Assembly (NCBI GenBank): GCA_030686995.1 | Contig: CM060707.1 | Coordinates: forward strand, 81,428,972-81,492,971 | Length of the DNA stretch: 64,000 bases | Source of the DNA: Artemisia argyi | Lineage: Eukaryota; Streptophyta; Magnoliopsida; Asterales; Asteraceae | Direction: 5' to 3' | Shown here: in pieces, positions 1 to 10,764 of the stretch | Position numbering within the stretch: the first letter of the stretch is position 1 | How the letters are laid out: every line of letters starts with the position of its first letter | Program-made: the position numbers and the translations under genes | Notes under the pieces: model-generated | Told to the model about the DNA's origin: nothing | The model's input: the letters and a program-made list of their open reading frames with translations, nothing else | Databases searched by the model: none

Positions 1-582
1 ATATAATGCTTGTGGAATGAAGTTTGCAGATTTCCTGGAGATTATAAAACTTAATAATTCACAAAAACCATAAGACTCCGTTAGAAAAACAAAACTGGTA
101 AAATTTCCAGATTTTTGACTCCTGACGCCGTCAAGAGCAAAGCCCTGACGCCGTCAGAATGAACCTGCAGAAATCTTTATGTTAAGTTTCCGGAAAATTT
201 CTGGAAAAACTTTGTCCTACTTCCTGGAAAATCCTGCAAAACTTCATTATGACTCAATACAAGCATTTGACTCTAACAAATACGAATATACATGTTCATT
301 AAATATTGTGGATAATCATGATCGGTTTGTTTCTTAAAAACATATTTGGGGTTTCCCCTTACACTTATCTTTTGCAAAAATACCATTAGGTTGAAGTTAA
401 GACTAGGCTAAACAACATAATAAAGTATTTCACATTTTAATTGAGAAACATGATCAACCAACAATAAAAATAAAACATGCATACGGAAGCAAATAACAAT
501 CAAACAATTAAAATCACACAAAACATGGGTTGCCTCCCAAGAAGCGCTTGTTTTTGTTCGAGTCACGAGCCTGACTCTACCC
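1..582. other. Non-coding 3' internal stretch of element A
   Basis: This stretch holds no convincing gene. It is homologous to 24729-25330 of element C. It carries two copies of the palindrome TGACGCCGTCA (123-133 and 146-156) and a PPT-like tract (355-367; AGTGTAAGGGG on the minus strand). The segment around 525-590 is strongly conserved between A and C. Confidence 0.7.
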
Positions 583-885
583 TTATTTCACGGATAAAGG
601 TGAGGTTTTCCCTACACTTAGGATTAAGTGCGGGTGAAAGTAGCGATACACACCCTTAGGGTGTAAATATGCCTCGTGAGGAAAGAGTGGTGGATGAATT
701 GTATGCTCAAAGGTGCGGGATCCTATCATCATAGCCTTACCTAATTCAATTGGGTTAGTGGGTGAATTAAGATTTTCTCTTAGAAAGGGATCATCTTCTA
801 TCAATTTCGAGAGACTCCTAGTTGGGAATCCATCTTGACCTAATAAACCCGGTTTAAACCCATAATATTTCTTGTGATCAATCAT
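583..885 (-). CDS. Conserved tail ORF of element A (function unknown)
   Basis: A 100-codon ORF whose start codon overlaps the stop of the upstream ORF (ATGA at 882-885). The last ~25 residues, containing GVYRYFHPHLILSVGKTSP, are nearly identical to the end of the ORF in element C (25331 onward). The overlap suggests either termination-reinitiation or a single reading frame split by an indel. I recognise the tail as recurrent in Athila-type elements of Asteraceae, but I know no function. There is no zinc finger, membrane segment or catalytic motif. The ORF is probably transcribed from the LTR promoter around 2880 on the minus strand. Confidence 0.45.
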   Translation of the reverse strand: MIDHKKYYGFKPGLLGQDGFPTRSLSKLIEDDPFLRENLNSPTNPIELGKAMMIGSRTFEHTIHPPLFPHEAYLHPKGVYRYFHPHLILSVGKTSPLSVK

Positions 886-1781
886 AAATGGGTGATGTAA
901 GCATGTAAGGCCATTTCCACTCCTATATTGGCTTCCTCTCTACAAGGCTTAGAGTCCATTACCTTTATCCTAAGACTACCCGGACTACATGGGTTGATGG
1001 GTGGGTCGGCTCCTCTTTTGTTTCCTAGATGTATATCTAAAGATGGAGAGTTGTGTGAAGATTGAGGTTCCGGTTCATCAACACTAGGTAATTCCCTAGA
1101 ACTAAGAGTAAGGTTATCACTACAAGTATTCAAACCTATATCCTCTAGTGGTGTTTGGTACAAGGTTTCTACCTCTATTGGGGCTCCTATAGTCTCTTCT
1201 ACTTCTTCCGGGTAAGTCACGGGTGGTGTGTATTCCTCAAGTGATGGTAGGACTTGTGGGGTACTTATTGGGCTTGGGTTTTCTACTATCTCTTCCATTT
1301 GTATTGTGGTGAAATCATACCACCCCGTATGCCCAGTTATCTCATCTATAGTTTTATCCCCAAACAGTCTTCTTGCTTGTTCCCTTAAACTTGCTATCAA
1401 TTGATCCGTAACAACGTTTGTTGGGTTGTCCATTTTTTTGGCAAGTATGGCACAATTCTCTATGGTTTCCCATGCTTCATCAGCACTTAATCCCCAAAGG
1501 TCCCCATGTGCGGTATGGTCAATGTCCATTTTGGTATAGTGGTCGACACGATGGTAAAATATTTCAATTTGGGACCACATATCAAAATTATGATGAGGGA
1601 CTTTTCGGAGTAAATATTTAAAACGAGCCCATGCATCATAGATAGGTTCATCCTCATGTTGTTTAAACATCAAGATGTCATTTAGAGTGGGTGAATTTCG
1701 TGGTTTGTAGTATGGTGGATTCGCGTTCTCCATAATGGCTAACGGAATAGTCAATGGAAAGGTTTTTACTAACAAAGACAC
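882..1781 (-). CDS. Partial Athila-type gag fused to a conserved acidic tail (element A)
   Basis: A 299-codon ORF; a better start is the Met at 1733 (MENANPPYY), just inside the leader. Residues ~30-110 match the C-terminal part of Athila-type gag (DILMFKQHEDEPIYDAWARF and SADEAWETIENCA, compare the same region of element B gag at 9878-10200). The N-terminal half of the gag capsid domain is missing. The second half (~residues 170-260) is acidic, Pro/Ser/Thr-rich, and is shared with element C (PPVTYP-EVEET, LEDIGLNTCSDNLT). No CCHC zinc knuckle, protease or RT follows. This looks like a chimeric, non-autonomous ORF that has stayed open; whether it is translated is unknown. Confidence 0.55.
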   Translation of the reverse strand: MSLLVKTFPLTIPLAIMENANPPYYKPRNSPTLNDILMFKQHEDEPIYDAWARFKYLLRKVPHHNFDMWSQIEIFYHRVDHYTKMDIDHTAHGDLWGLSADEAWETIENCAILAKKMDNPTNVVTDQLIASLREQARRLFGDKTIDEITGHTGWYDFTTIQMEEIVENPSPISTPQVLPSLEEYTPPVTYPEEVEETIGAPIEVETLYQTPLEDIGLNTCSDNLTLSSRELPSVDEPEPQSSHNSPSLDIHLGNKRGADPPINPCSPGSLRIKVMDSKPCREEANIGVEMALHAYITHL

Positions 1782-1889
1782 AAAGAAAAGATAGACTAAA
1801 GAGAACCTAAAAATAAAAATAAAATCTTACTAGAAAGGAATCTAGCAAGTAGACCTAATAAAAAGAAATTCTAACCTAGACAATAACTA

Positions 1890-1909
1890 TTCCCCGGGCT
1901 GCGGCGCCA
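1890..1909 (-). other. Primer-binding site of element A (tRNA-Asp type)
   Basis: On the minus strand the site reads TGGCGCCGCAGCCCGGGGAA, six bases after the LTR end. Athila-lineage elements use a tRNA-Asp site beginning TGGCGCCG; this one differs from that form in the middle. Confidence 0.8.
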
Positions 1910-1915
1910 AAAACT

Positions 1916-3323
1916 TGATGCGTGGGAATCGCACCTTGCTTTACCTCTCGAGGGATCTCGCGAGGCTTACAACCCCCACCAGGCAGTGTACCTGATCGTT
2001 GTAGTATAGTATAGTGACAAGTACCGGAGGATTGATCGTTCAGCTTAGGAATAGTGTCGCTAGGATTAGAAAACCTAATTAAAAGTTCTAGAGATGAAAG
2101 ATGATTATTTTTGTATTTTTATATTTTTATGAAAGCAATTAAAATCTCGGGTTTTGAAAGAGTGGGCGGAATTAGTTGCTAATCAACTAACCCAAAGCTA
2201 AGATGCAATCAAAATAAAACAATAAAAATAAAATTAAACTAATTAAACTAAGGTTGTGAGCAGTAATTGGAGAAATTGTGTTTACTTAGACTTCATTACT
2301 CCCTAGATATCTTTTACATGTTAATTACTTGTTACACTTGTATGAATGACGGGTTGTATTCCTTAATACCATTCGTGGAGTGGCATACATAACTCCCCAA
2401 CTCTATGAGCTCTTATCTCCTCCTACACCATGACCCAGCACAACTATAGGGATTGTAAACAGTGGCTCACGCATTAAATATAACCAATAAAGACCTAGTA
2501 CGCCTCGGTTCATGTTTCTTAAGACGTTCAAGCATGTTACCATTTGGAGATCTGCCAGTTTTCTTAAGCCTAACATATAAAATCATTCATTCAAAACAAG
2601 AATAGACAAGTAATCAACACATAATCAACATCTAGGTTTCATTAGATCTAAGCAAACACAAGAGAGATCTAGCCTAGCATAGTAGAATTAAGATAAGAAC
2701 AAAAGATAAACAACCAACACATAGACATATTGATTGAATTAAGAGTATACTTATCTCAATTACAATGCAAGGTCTCAAGGGTTTGGAACCCTTGAAAAAC
2801 CTGTAAAAGAGGCACCAAAATCGTCTTTAGGGTTTCACCAAAACTTCTCTTCTTTTTTATGAAAAAACTAGAAAACTATATATAGGAAAATCGTCCTGAC
2901 GGCGTCAAGAGTAAAATCTGACGCCGTCAACTCGCCGCCATACACTTCCTCGGACGCCCTAGATCCAATCGTGACGGCCTATGTGACGCCGTCACCACCT
3001 TCGGTAAATTAATCTTGGCCACTTTGACGCCGTCATAACTCCATCTGACGCCGTCACCACCTTCGGTAAATTAATCTTCATGTCTGACGCCGTCAAGAGC
3101 AAACCCTTGACGCCGTCACCTTGTATTTCCAGCTTGGATTTTTGGTACTTTGTCGTTTTCTTCACTTTATGCTCCAAAAACGTCCAAAATAGCCTCTTTT
3201 CCAGAATTCACTCTCCAAACACCTAAAATCACAAAAGGAACGATTTAGGGCAATATTTGATCAAATAAATTCGGATTCGGGCTTAAATGACCCCCTAAAA
3301 ACGGATCATTTTTCGCCTCATCA
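1916..3323 (-). repeat. 5' LTR of element A
   Basis: 1408 bp with TG...CA ends (plus strand: tgatgcgtggg ... cgcctcatca). It is the same LTR family as those of B and C. Its left edge is six bases from the primer site and its right edge breaks the Tat integrase frame. It contains a TATA box and an upstream palindrome array. Confidence 0.9.
2876..3118 (-). promoter_or_regulatory. LTR promoter of A: TATA box plus palindrome array
   Basis: On the minus strand a TATA box (CCTATATATAG, 2876-2886) drives toward gag. Immediately upstream are seven copies of TGACG-S-CGTCA at 2897, 2919, 2984, 3025, 3046, 3085 and 3108. Two of them sit in a 62-bp direct duplication (2986-3017 and 3048-3079). TGACG is the core half-site of TGA-type bZIP factors; binding here is inference. 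Confidence 0.6.
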
Positions 3324-6300
3324 CCAGTACTGGTTTTGATTGTTGTGCGGTGCGCCCATAAGACGTGCGAGAGTTCATCCACCCACCTTCCTTTATGTCT
3401 GTCGAGGCGTGCTTTTATTCCTTCGCCTAGGCTGCGGTTTGCGCGCTCAACTAGTCCATTGGTTTGTGGGTGTTTTACTGAAGCGAAGTGTTGCGTGATA
3501 TTCAATTGCGCGCACCAATCTTTGAATGGGTTATCACAGAATTGTTTTCCATTGTCTGATATGATCTCTCCTGGTAGTCCGAAGCGACAGACAATGTTGT
3601 CTCAGACAAAGCGCTTGACTTGGTTTCCCGTGATGCTCACCACCGCTTTCGCTTTAATCCACTTCGTAAAGTAGTCTATGGCTACGATGAGGAATTTAAC
3701 TCCTCCTGCTGCTACAGGAAATGGTCCTGCGATGTCAATGCCCCATTTATAAAATGGCCATGGTGAGGTAATAGGTGTTAGCTCTTGTTGTGGTCGGCGC
3801 GGAATTGGCCTATGGACTTGACAATTGCTGCACTTCTTTATCAGATTGCGTGCGTTGCGATGCATAGTTGGCCAATAATATCCTAACCTTAGAGCGCTTG
3901 CCACCACAGATCGTGGCCCTGAGTGCATACTACATGATCCCGCGTGGATTTCTCTGAGTACGTAGTCTGCTTGGAGAGGTCCAACACATCTGAGCCAGGG
4001 TTGTAAGAAAGAGCGTCGATAGAGTGTGTTGTCTCGTAGTTCAAACCGTTGCGCTGTGCGCCGCACTCTTCGAGCGTCCTTATGATCTTGTGGTAAAATT
4101 CCCTTGCTGATGAATTCAATGATAGGCGTCATCCATGTAGGATCTTGTTCTTCTATCACTGTGGATATCTCCATTTCCAAGATTGACTTGTTTTTTAGGG
4201 TTTCTACCAATACCTGTTTTGATAGGTGCGCAAAGCTTGTGGATGCGATCTTGCTGAGTGCGTCCGCCTTCCGGTTATCTCCTCTAGGCACCTGTTTTAT
4301 TGTGAACCTGTCAAAGTTTTTGATTAAGAATTTTGTCTTTTCCAGGTATTGGACCATGTGTTCATCCTTGGTTTCATATTCGCCTAGCACTTGGTTAGCG
4401 ACTAGCCGCGAATCTACGTTTGCTTCTAGGTTGCGTACACCCATTTGGATTGCGATGCGTAGTCCGGCTAGCAATGCTTCGTATTCTGCCTCATTGTTTG
4501 TGGCTGTGAATTCAAAGCGTAGCGCATAGGTGAATTCCATACCTTCTGGATTTGTAAGAATAAGGCCTGCGCCAGATCCATCTACACATGAGGACCCATC
4601 TGTGAACAGAATCCAGGGTTCCTGTAGATCTGTTTTAGTTGCAGATGTCGGGCTGTCGCTATCTGGCTTCTCTACGATGAAATCGGCTAGTACTTGTCCT
4701 TTGATTGCAGTGCGCGGTCTGTATGAGATGTTGTACTCACCTAACAGTACACTCCACTTCTGTAAGCATCCTGATGCGTCAGGCTTAGAGATAACTTGTT
4801 TAATTGGCTGATCAGTGATTACAGCTATTGGGTGTGCTTGAAAGTATCTGCGCAGCCTTTTGGCTGCGAATACTAGAGCTAAGACCAGCTTTTCTAGAGC
4901 ACTGTAGTTAGTCTCTATTTTCTTCAGGGCTTTGCTTACAAAGTATATGGGTGTCTGGACGGAGTTCCTATTTGTCAATAGCACTGCGCTAACTGCTCCG
5001 TGAGTTGCTGATAAGTACATGATTAGGTCTTCCCCTGGTCGCGGTGCGACAAGTTTGGGAAGAGATGCCAGATGGTGTTTAAGTTGTTGGAAAGCTTCTT
5101 CCGCTTCTTCGGTCCAGCGAAAATCTCCCTTTTTAGTACACTTCGTGAGTGTTTTAAAGAGAGGAAGTGACTTGTCTGCTGACTTAGATAAGAAACGGTT
5201 TAGCCCTGCTAACTTTCCATTCAATGACTGGACTTCTTTGAGTGTGCGCGGTGAGGGGAGATCAATAACAGCCTTTGTTTTTTCTGGACAAGGCTTGATT
5301 CCATCGGGTTCTATCAAGTATCCAAGGAACATGCCCTCGGTTGCGCCAAAGGTGCACTTCTTGGGATTTAACTTCATGTTTATTTGCCCCAATGTTCTGA
5401 ATGTCTCCTCGATGTCGCGTACCAATTCATCCTCTGTGTGGCTTTTGATGACAAGGTCGTCAATGTAGACCTCCAAGTTGCGGCCTACTTGTTTTTCAAA
5501 AGCTGTGTCCACCAGTCGTTGGTATGTCGCGCCTGCGTTCTTCAAGCCAAAAGGCATTTTTGTGTAGCAGTACACTCCTTGACTGGTGTGGAAGGCTGTT
5601 TTTTCTTCATCTTCAACTGCCATCTGGATTTGATGATACCCTTTATATGCATCTAGGAAGCATTTGAAAGGGTATCCACACAGGGATTCTACCTTCCAGT
5701 CTATCTCTGGCAGTGGATAGCAGTCCTGTGGACATGCTTTGTTGAGATCCGTGAAGTCCACGCACATTCTCCAACTGCCATCGCTCTTCTTTACCATAAC
5801 TGGGTTAGAAAGCCAGTCATGGTAGTATACTTCGCGCATGATGCCTGCGTCTACGAGCTTATGTACTTCTTCCAGAATAGCCTTTGCGCGATCTGGGGCC
5901 TGGCCGCGCTTCTTTTGTTGTATCGGAGGATATCCTTGTCGGATTTGTAGCTTATGTTCTGTGATAGAGCGCGGTACTCCAGTCATATGTTTTGGTTCCC
6001 ATGCAAAGATATCTAGGTTCTTTTGCAAGAGTGCGCATACGGCTGCTTTACCTTTGTCAGATAAAGATCCCCCGATCGAAACTTGTTGTTCCGGGTAATC
6101 GGGATGAATAACGACTTTTAGATTTGGTGTTTTCTCTGTGTGTCGTTCTGGAATAGTTTCTGCTTCTGTTGTTACCGCATTGCATTCCTTTGGTCGTACT
6201 GTTGTGTTATAGAGAGTGACAACTCCTCCTTCCACTGGAAATTTAAGCATTCCGTGCGCTGTGGATGGTACAGCGCGCATGGATGATATTCCCGGTCTCC

Positions 6301-8539
6301 CGATGATACCATTGTATGGTGAAGGGGACTTTATTACCATAAAGTTTATCCATGTTGCGGTTGAGTGCTGTTCATCTCCTACGACCACCAACAAGCGTAA
6401 CTGCCCCATGGGCCAGATCTTTTCTCCTGTGAATCCTGTTAATGACATTATTGCTGGTGTCAATTGACTTTTGATTTCAAGTCGCAGTCTTTTGAAACAG
6501 TGCTCGTACAGGATATCTGCGGATGCTCCTCCGTCAATGTACATGCGATGGATATCATGTCCTCCCGTATGTATTTCAATAGTTAGAGGCTCTACGACTG
6601 CGTTGTCCGCAGCTAGAGTAGGGAAAGATATCTCTTTTTCTGGAGAGAATTTTTGGCTGACTTTTTGCTTTATCTTGCGCTGCCATGATTGTATCATGTA
6701 TATGGTATCAGCTTTTTCTTTGGGGGGCTCTTTCTTACCTCCGCCCCTTTGTTTGTCTTTCCCCTCTTTGATGTTTTTTACAAGGTGGTCCATTCTGCCT
6801 TCTCTTACTAGTTTTTCAATTAGTTGTTTTAGCTGGACGCACTCATTAGTTGTATGGCCTTTTTGACCATGATACTCGCAGTATCCGTTTCCTATGCGCT
6901 TTTCCTCTGCGGTGCGCATTGGTGGTGGTTTTGGGAAGTTTGCGCCCTCTGTTACAAATATTTCCCTTGGGGGTTTTGTAAGAGGGGTATATTTGTCGTT
7001 GTCCCTTCCATTGCGGTAATTCCTGCTGCGGTTGTTATTCTGATCATTGGATTGTCTCCGAGGCTGCTCTTGCTGCCTATAGTTCGAATAACCCTTTTTA
7101 CTGTCCGCAGCGGCTGCTTCTCCTTGTATAAAGGATCTAGTGCGCTTTGTTAGCTCATCAAAAGTTTGTGGAACTTTGTCGTTTAGCTTTCGGATGAGTT
7201 CTGGGTTATTAATCCCATTCATGAACCCTGAAATTTTTAAGATTTCAGGACACGCTTTAACTTGTATGCACTCATCCTTGAATCGTTCCATGAAAGCGCT
7301 GGTTGATTCTCCTTGGCGTTGTTTCACTCTTGCTAGTTCAACAGGGTTTTTAGCGCACTTCTTTCTCTGGGTGAAGTTGAGGCGGAATGCTTTCCGTAAT
7401 TCCTCGAATCCACCGATACTCCTACGTGGGAGTTTGCTAAACCATGTGCGCGCATTCCCTACTAACGTAGAATTGAACATGTGGCACCACACTGGCTGTG
7501 GCCAGTTTTCAATGGTGGCGGCTGATTCGAAAATTTTTAGGTGACCATCCGGATCACCTGTTCCATCATATGTTTTTACGTTAGCAGGCATGCGCCTACG
7601 TTTGCGATCTGAGTAATCGCTGATGCGCCGTGTAAACGCGTCAACTTTTTGGCGACGCCATGGGAGAGACATATCTTCGTTCTCTTCCTCGCGACGCCTT
7701 CCTCTTGACTTCCAGTGTCCTGTTTCTCTATCCTCGTTATCAGAGGTGTCACTGGAAGAAGGGTAGTCTCTTCTTCGGCGTTTGCGCCGACTTCTTTCAG
7801 AGGAAGAGATTGAGGGATCTCTGCTTGGGGATCTTCTTCTTCCCAGTCTGTCTTGGATCCTCTTACTTCCAGGTTTGGAGGATCCTTGGCTCGGTGAATG
7901 TTGAGGTCCCAATCGGTCGTGTACCCCGCGACTACCAAGTCTGGAGTGAACATTAGTGCGCCTCTCACTGTCTTTAGAGTATTGTGACTCAGATGTCGTA
8001 CCTAGCCTATCATGGATAGTGGTACGTTCTGCGCGTCTTCTTCGTGATTGGCGCAGTGGTGATGGTTCGCGTTCAGGACCAAAATTTAATCGAGCCTGTA
8101 GACCCGTACTTGCCCTTCTTCTGGCTTCTTCCTGCATGAGGGCGGTCAAGGTTTCATAGTTTCGGGATACAAAGTTTCCCAAAGTGAGATGGGGTGCGTC
8201 ATCAGCTGTTGCAAGGTTGTCCGTCTCCGTATTCAGCACCCTATCTCGGTTAGGCGCATCTGGTGGTACAGTGTTGTTCACTGCGGGAATGGTTTGATGA
8301 GGAGTTGTGAAAAGAGTGCGCTGAAGTTCCTCAGCGCTTGGGACCAATGGGATGATTTGGGTAGTCCTTACTGGTAGTTCTACCTATGGAAGAGGTTGGG
8401 TTGTTCCCGCCTCTTGGTGGCCAGGTGCGCTGGTTGTCCCAGCAACCTGTCTAGAGATTGGATCTTGTTGATTCCTCCTCTGATGGTCATGTTTTTCCGA
8501 TTGCGGAGTCCGCTGGCTTGAATTCTTATTCTTTGTCAT
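3324..8539 (-). pseudogene. gag-pol: Tat gag-pol polyprotein (two nonsense codons, truncated by element A)
   Basis: One frame runs from ATG 8539 (MTKNKNSSQR) to the edge of element A. Only two in-frame stops are visible: TAG at 8384-8386 (codon 52) and TGA at 3602-3604 in the integrase core. Counting from the downstream Met at 8347: an Arg/Ser-rich N-terminus with four repeats ending in RLG (HDRLG, HSRLG, HDRLG, QDRLG); gag capsid ~250-410; a CEYHGQKGHTTNEC metal-binding motif ~475; protease active site DGGAS ~605; RT with YIDD ~960; RNase H; archaeal RNase H starting FTDGSS ~1245; integrase HHCC ~1455 and first catalytic Asp (GIDIAGP) ~1535. After the TGA the same frame continues as integrase (NITQHFASVKHPQTNG) to 3324. 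Otherwise well preserved, so it was probably active not long before disruption. Confidence 0.9.
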
Positions 8540-8561
8540 CCTAGTTTTTAGTTCTTAGTAG

Positions 8562-8580
8562 GGTCCCACGGATGGCGACA
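8562..8580 (-). other. Primer-binding site of the Tat element
   Basis: The minus strand reads TGTCGCCATCCGTGGGACC two bases after the LTR end. It resembles the Tat-type site (TGGCGCCGTCTGTGGG) with changes. I cannot name the tRNA with confidence. Confidence 0.6.
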
Positions 8581-8582
8581 CT

Positions 8583-9068
8583 TGTTGATACAAAAGTTGG
8601 GCGTTCCTAATTATGGGCTCTTGCTCTCGTATCAATTCGCTTCTTAGTACTTGTTACCTGCGCACTAAGAAAATAAACAACACCGTTAGGCTTATCGAGG
8701 GATTGTCTCCCCCGATTAGACTCCGGCGTGAGAGTAAGTAATCGATTTAGGGTTCTCGTTAAGAGTTAGGGTTTGTATATCGTACCTTTGAATGAGAGAT
8801 GTCATTCCTTATATAGGGGCTGAAACCGTGTAGGTTTCTTGCTCCTTACACTTCGCACTCGTAGTGCTTATTCAGGGTAAGGATATCTATTCCATGAATA
8901 GATGATCCTTATCGCATACCCGATTAAGTTTGGTTGGGCTTTGGGCTTCGTGAGCCCAAGCCGCGTTTATTATGGCCCGTTATTCGTTATGATAGCCCAC
9001 TCGTGGTGGGTTTGGGCCAAGTAATGTTTATCATTTGGGCTCACGGCCCAAATATAGACTATACGTCA
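8583..9068 (-). repeat. 5' LTR of the Tat element
   Basis: 486 bp; in element sense it starts TGACGTATAG and ends TATCAACA. The outer edge coincides with the break in element B gag; the inner edge abuts the primer site. The partner LTR is off-window, so age cannot be estimated. Confidence 0.8.
8808..8817 (-). promoter_or_regulatory. TATA box of the Tat LTR
   Basis: The minus strand reads CCTATATAAG, ~230 bp before the end of the LTR and ~270 bp before the gag-pol start codon, the expected position for the U3/R boundary. Confidence 0.6.
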
Positions 9069-10594
9069 TCATCTCCCTTATTAACCTCAACTTCCTTAAT
9101 CTCATCCCTAGTCTCGGTTTCTATTCCAACTTCATCCTTGTCACTTTCTTCTATATTCTTATCTATTGGCTTAATGGTGACAACATTGACAAAGTGGATG
9201 TGTTTGGATGATGAAGGGTCCTTAATTTGGATTCCGCTATTGGTGTCCCTAGTGTCCTTCCTAGGTGTAGTAAGCACTTGGTTGTTGAGGGCTTTCAACA
9301 AGTTATCAATCTTATTGGTCATCTCCGTTTGTTGTTGATTGAATTCGGTTTCAAACTTAGCTGTGCGAGCTTCTTGAGATGCCATGAACTTGGACATCAA
9401 TCCTTCAAGATTATTGGTACTACCATAGTTATTGGAAGGATTGTTGTTGAAAGTACGGTTAGAGGGTGGACCGTTTGGTTGGTAACGATTAGGTGGATTA
9501 GAAGAATTGTTTTGGTTTTGTTTCCACCTAAGGTTCGGGTGATTTTTCCAAGAAGGGTTGTAAGAATCACCGTAAGGGTTTGGCTCGGGTTTGAAAGTGT
9601 ACCACTTGTCTCCCGCTTCATCGGTACGCGAGGATGTGTAGTCCGTAAAAGCTTGTCCGGGGAGTTCCACGCAATCACGAGTGTCATGGGGACCACTACA
9701 TAATTCGCATGAAGAAGTGATTTTGTTCACTTGTCTTGAAGGCTTATGAGCTTCTTAAGATTTCATGAGAAACTTGACTTGGTCCTCAAGTTTCATGATC
9801 CTACGGTCGGGAGTGCTAGAATAGTTCGAAGGCAAATATATTGCCTTGACCGTTTTGTTCAAATCACGGGGATCATTTCAACTTTCGTTGTCATAGAGAG
9901 CAAGATCTTCTATGAGTTCCCATGATTCTTCCGCACTTAGATCACGTAGCTTGCCACCGGCCGATTGGTCAATGGTTCGCCTTGTGGAGAGATTGATATG
10001 GTCATAGAAGATTTGGACTTTGAGCCAAAGATCTATGCCATGATTAGGGACTTTTTGGAGTAAGTCCTTGAAACGAGTCCATGCTTCATATAGAGTTTCA
10101 CCTTGACGTTGTTGGAACATCAAGATATCATTTCTAAGCTTGGTAGTTCTCCTCGGTAGGAAAAATTGAGCAAGGAAACGAGTGGTGAGATCATCCCATG
10201 AGGTGATGGATCCCGCGGGTAAACGTTTAAGCCATTGACTAGCTTGATCGCGTAGAGAAAATTGGAATAGGCGTAATCGGGTCGACTCTCTAGTTGTAAC
10301 ATTAAGGTCTATAGAATCTACGATTTTAAGGAAATCCTTGAGATGTTGATTAAGATCTTCGAAACGAAGTCCATGGAATGCACATCCGCTTTGCACCAAC
10401 CGGATGGTGTCGGATCGCAAGGGGGACACATTGGCTCCTTGAGTGGGCTCAATAGTGTTTCGCTAGCCTTGGTGGCTAGGACGGGAATACTCTCCTAAGG
10501 TTCGGGGCCTAAAGGGTTGGTTTGCTAGTGGTGGGTTTTGTGGGTGGTTTTGTTGTGGTGGGTTGATGGGTTCAAAGATGTTACCACCTTCCAT
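9069..10594 (-). pseudogene. gag: Athila-type gag of element B (nonsense codons; cut by Tat)
   Basis: The start is ATG 10594 (MEGGNIFEPINPP). The frame holds throughout but contains three stops: TAG near 10456, TGA at 9875-9877 and TAA near 9760. Order: Pro/Asn-rich N-terminus; capsid-like domain (~10440-9880) with FEDLNQHLKDFLKIVDS, WLKRLPAGSITSWDDLT and FLAQFF; a zinc-binding segment with CELCSGPHDTRDC (~9710-9670); an Asn/Pro-rich stretch; and an acidic tail. It matches the gag type I know from Athila elements in Asteraceae (often annotated 'MAK10-like'). The frame ends three codons inside the Tat LTR. The TGA follows Glu-Ser where this family has Trp, consistent with TGG to TGA. Confidence 0.85.
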
Positions 10595-10738
10595 AATGTC
10601 GGATGGTAAAGGTTACGAAAGAAGGCACGAAGAAATAAGATAGACTAAAGAAAACCTAAAAATAAAAAAAAAATCTTACTAGAAAGGAATCTAGCAAGTA
10701 GACCTAATTAAAAGAAATCCTAACCTAGACAATAACTC

Positions 10739-10758
10739 TTCCCCGGGTTGCGGCGCCA
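10739..10758 (-). other. Primer-binding site of element B (tRNA-Asp type)
   Basis: The minus strand reads TGGCGCCGCAACCCGGGGAA six bases past the LTR end at 10765. It is the same site type as in A and C. Confidence 0.8.
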
Positions 10759-10764
10759 AAAACT

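Larger units (their letters stand above)
1..3323 (-). mobile_element. Element A: Athila-like non-autonomous LTR element (5' part)
   Basis: Reading the minus strand, a 1408-bp LTR (1916-3323) is followed by a tRNA-Asp-type primer site, a gag-like ORF and a shared tail ORF; the rest lies off the left edge. The LTR begins TGATGAGG and ends CGCATCA in element sense. The element sits inside the integrase of the Tat element: the integrase frame runs straight into the LTR end at 3323. The 5 bases outside the LTR (3324-3328, ccagt) should be the TSD, but its partner is off-window. No reverse transcriptase is visible in the part present. By comparison with element C, about 1.9 kb of A (to the start of its 3' LTR) is missing on the left. 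Confidence 0.85.
3324..9068 (-). mobile_element. Tat-lineage Ty3/gypsy element (5' LTR, gag-pol; 3' end off-window)
   Basis: On the minus strand: 486-bp 5' LTR (8583-9068), primer site (8562-8580), a single gag-pol frame from 8539, then truncation at 3323 by insertion of element A. The lineage is set by an archaeal-type second RNase H between RNase H and integrase. The element is inserted in the gag of element B: the gag frame stops a few codons after crossing into the LTR at 9068. The remainder of its integrase and the 3' LTR must lie beyond element A, off-window. Confidence 0.9.

Noticed and set aside
3889..8377. Many plus-strand ORFs of 60-150 codons
   Set aside because: They lie antisense to the Tat polyprotein, whose frame has all expected catalytic motifs; the plus-strand translations show no domain.
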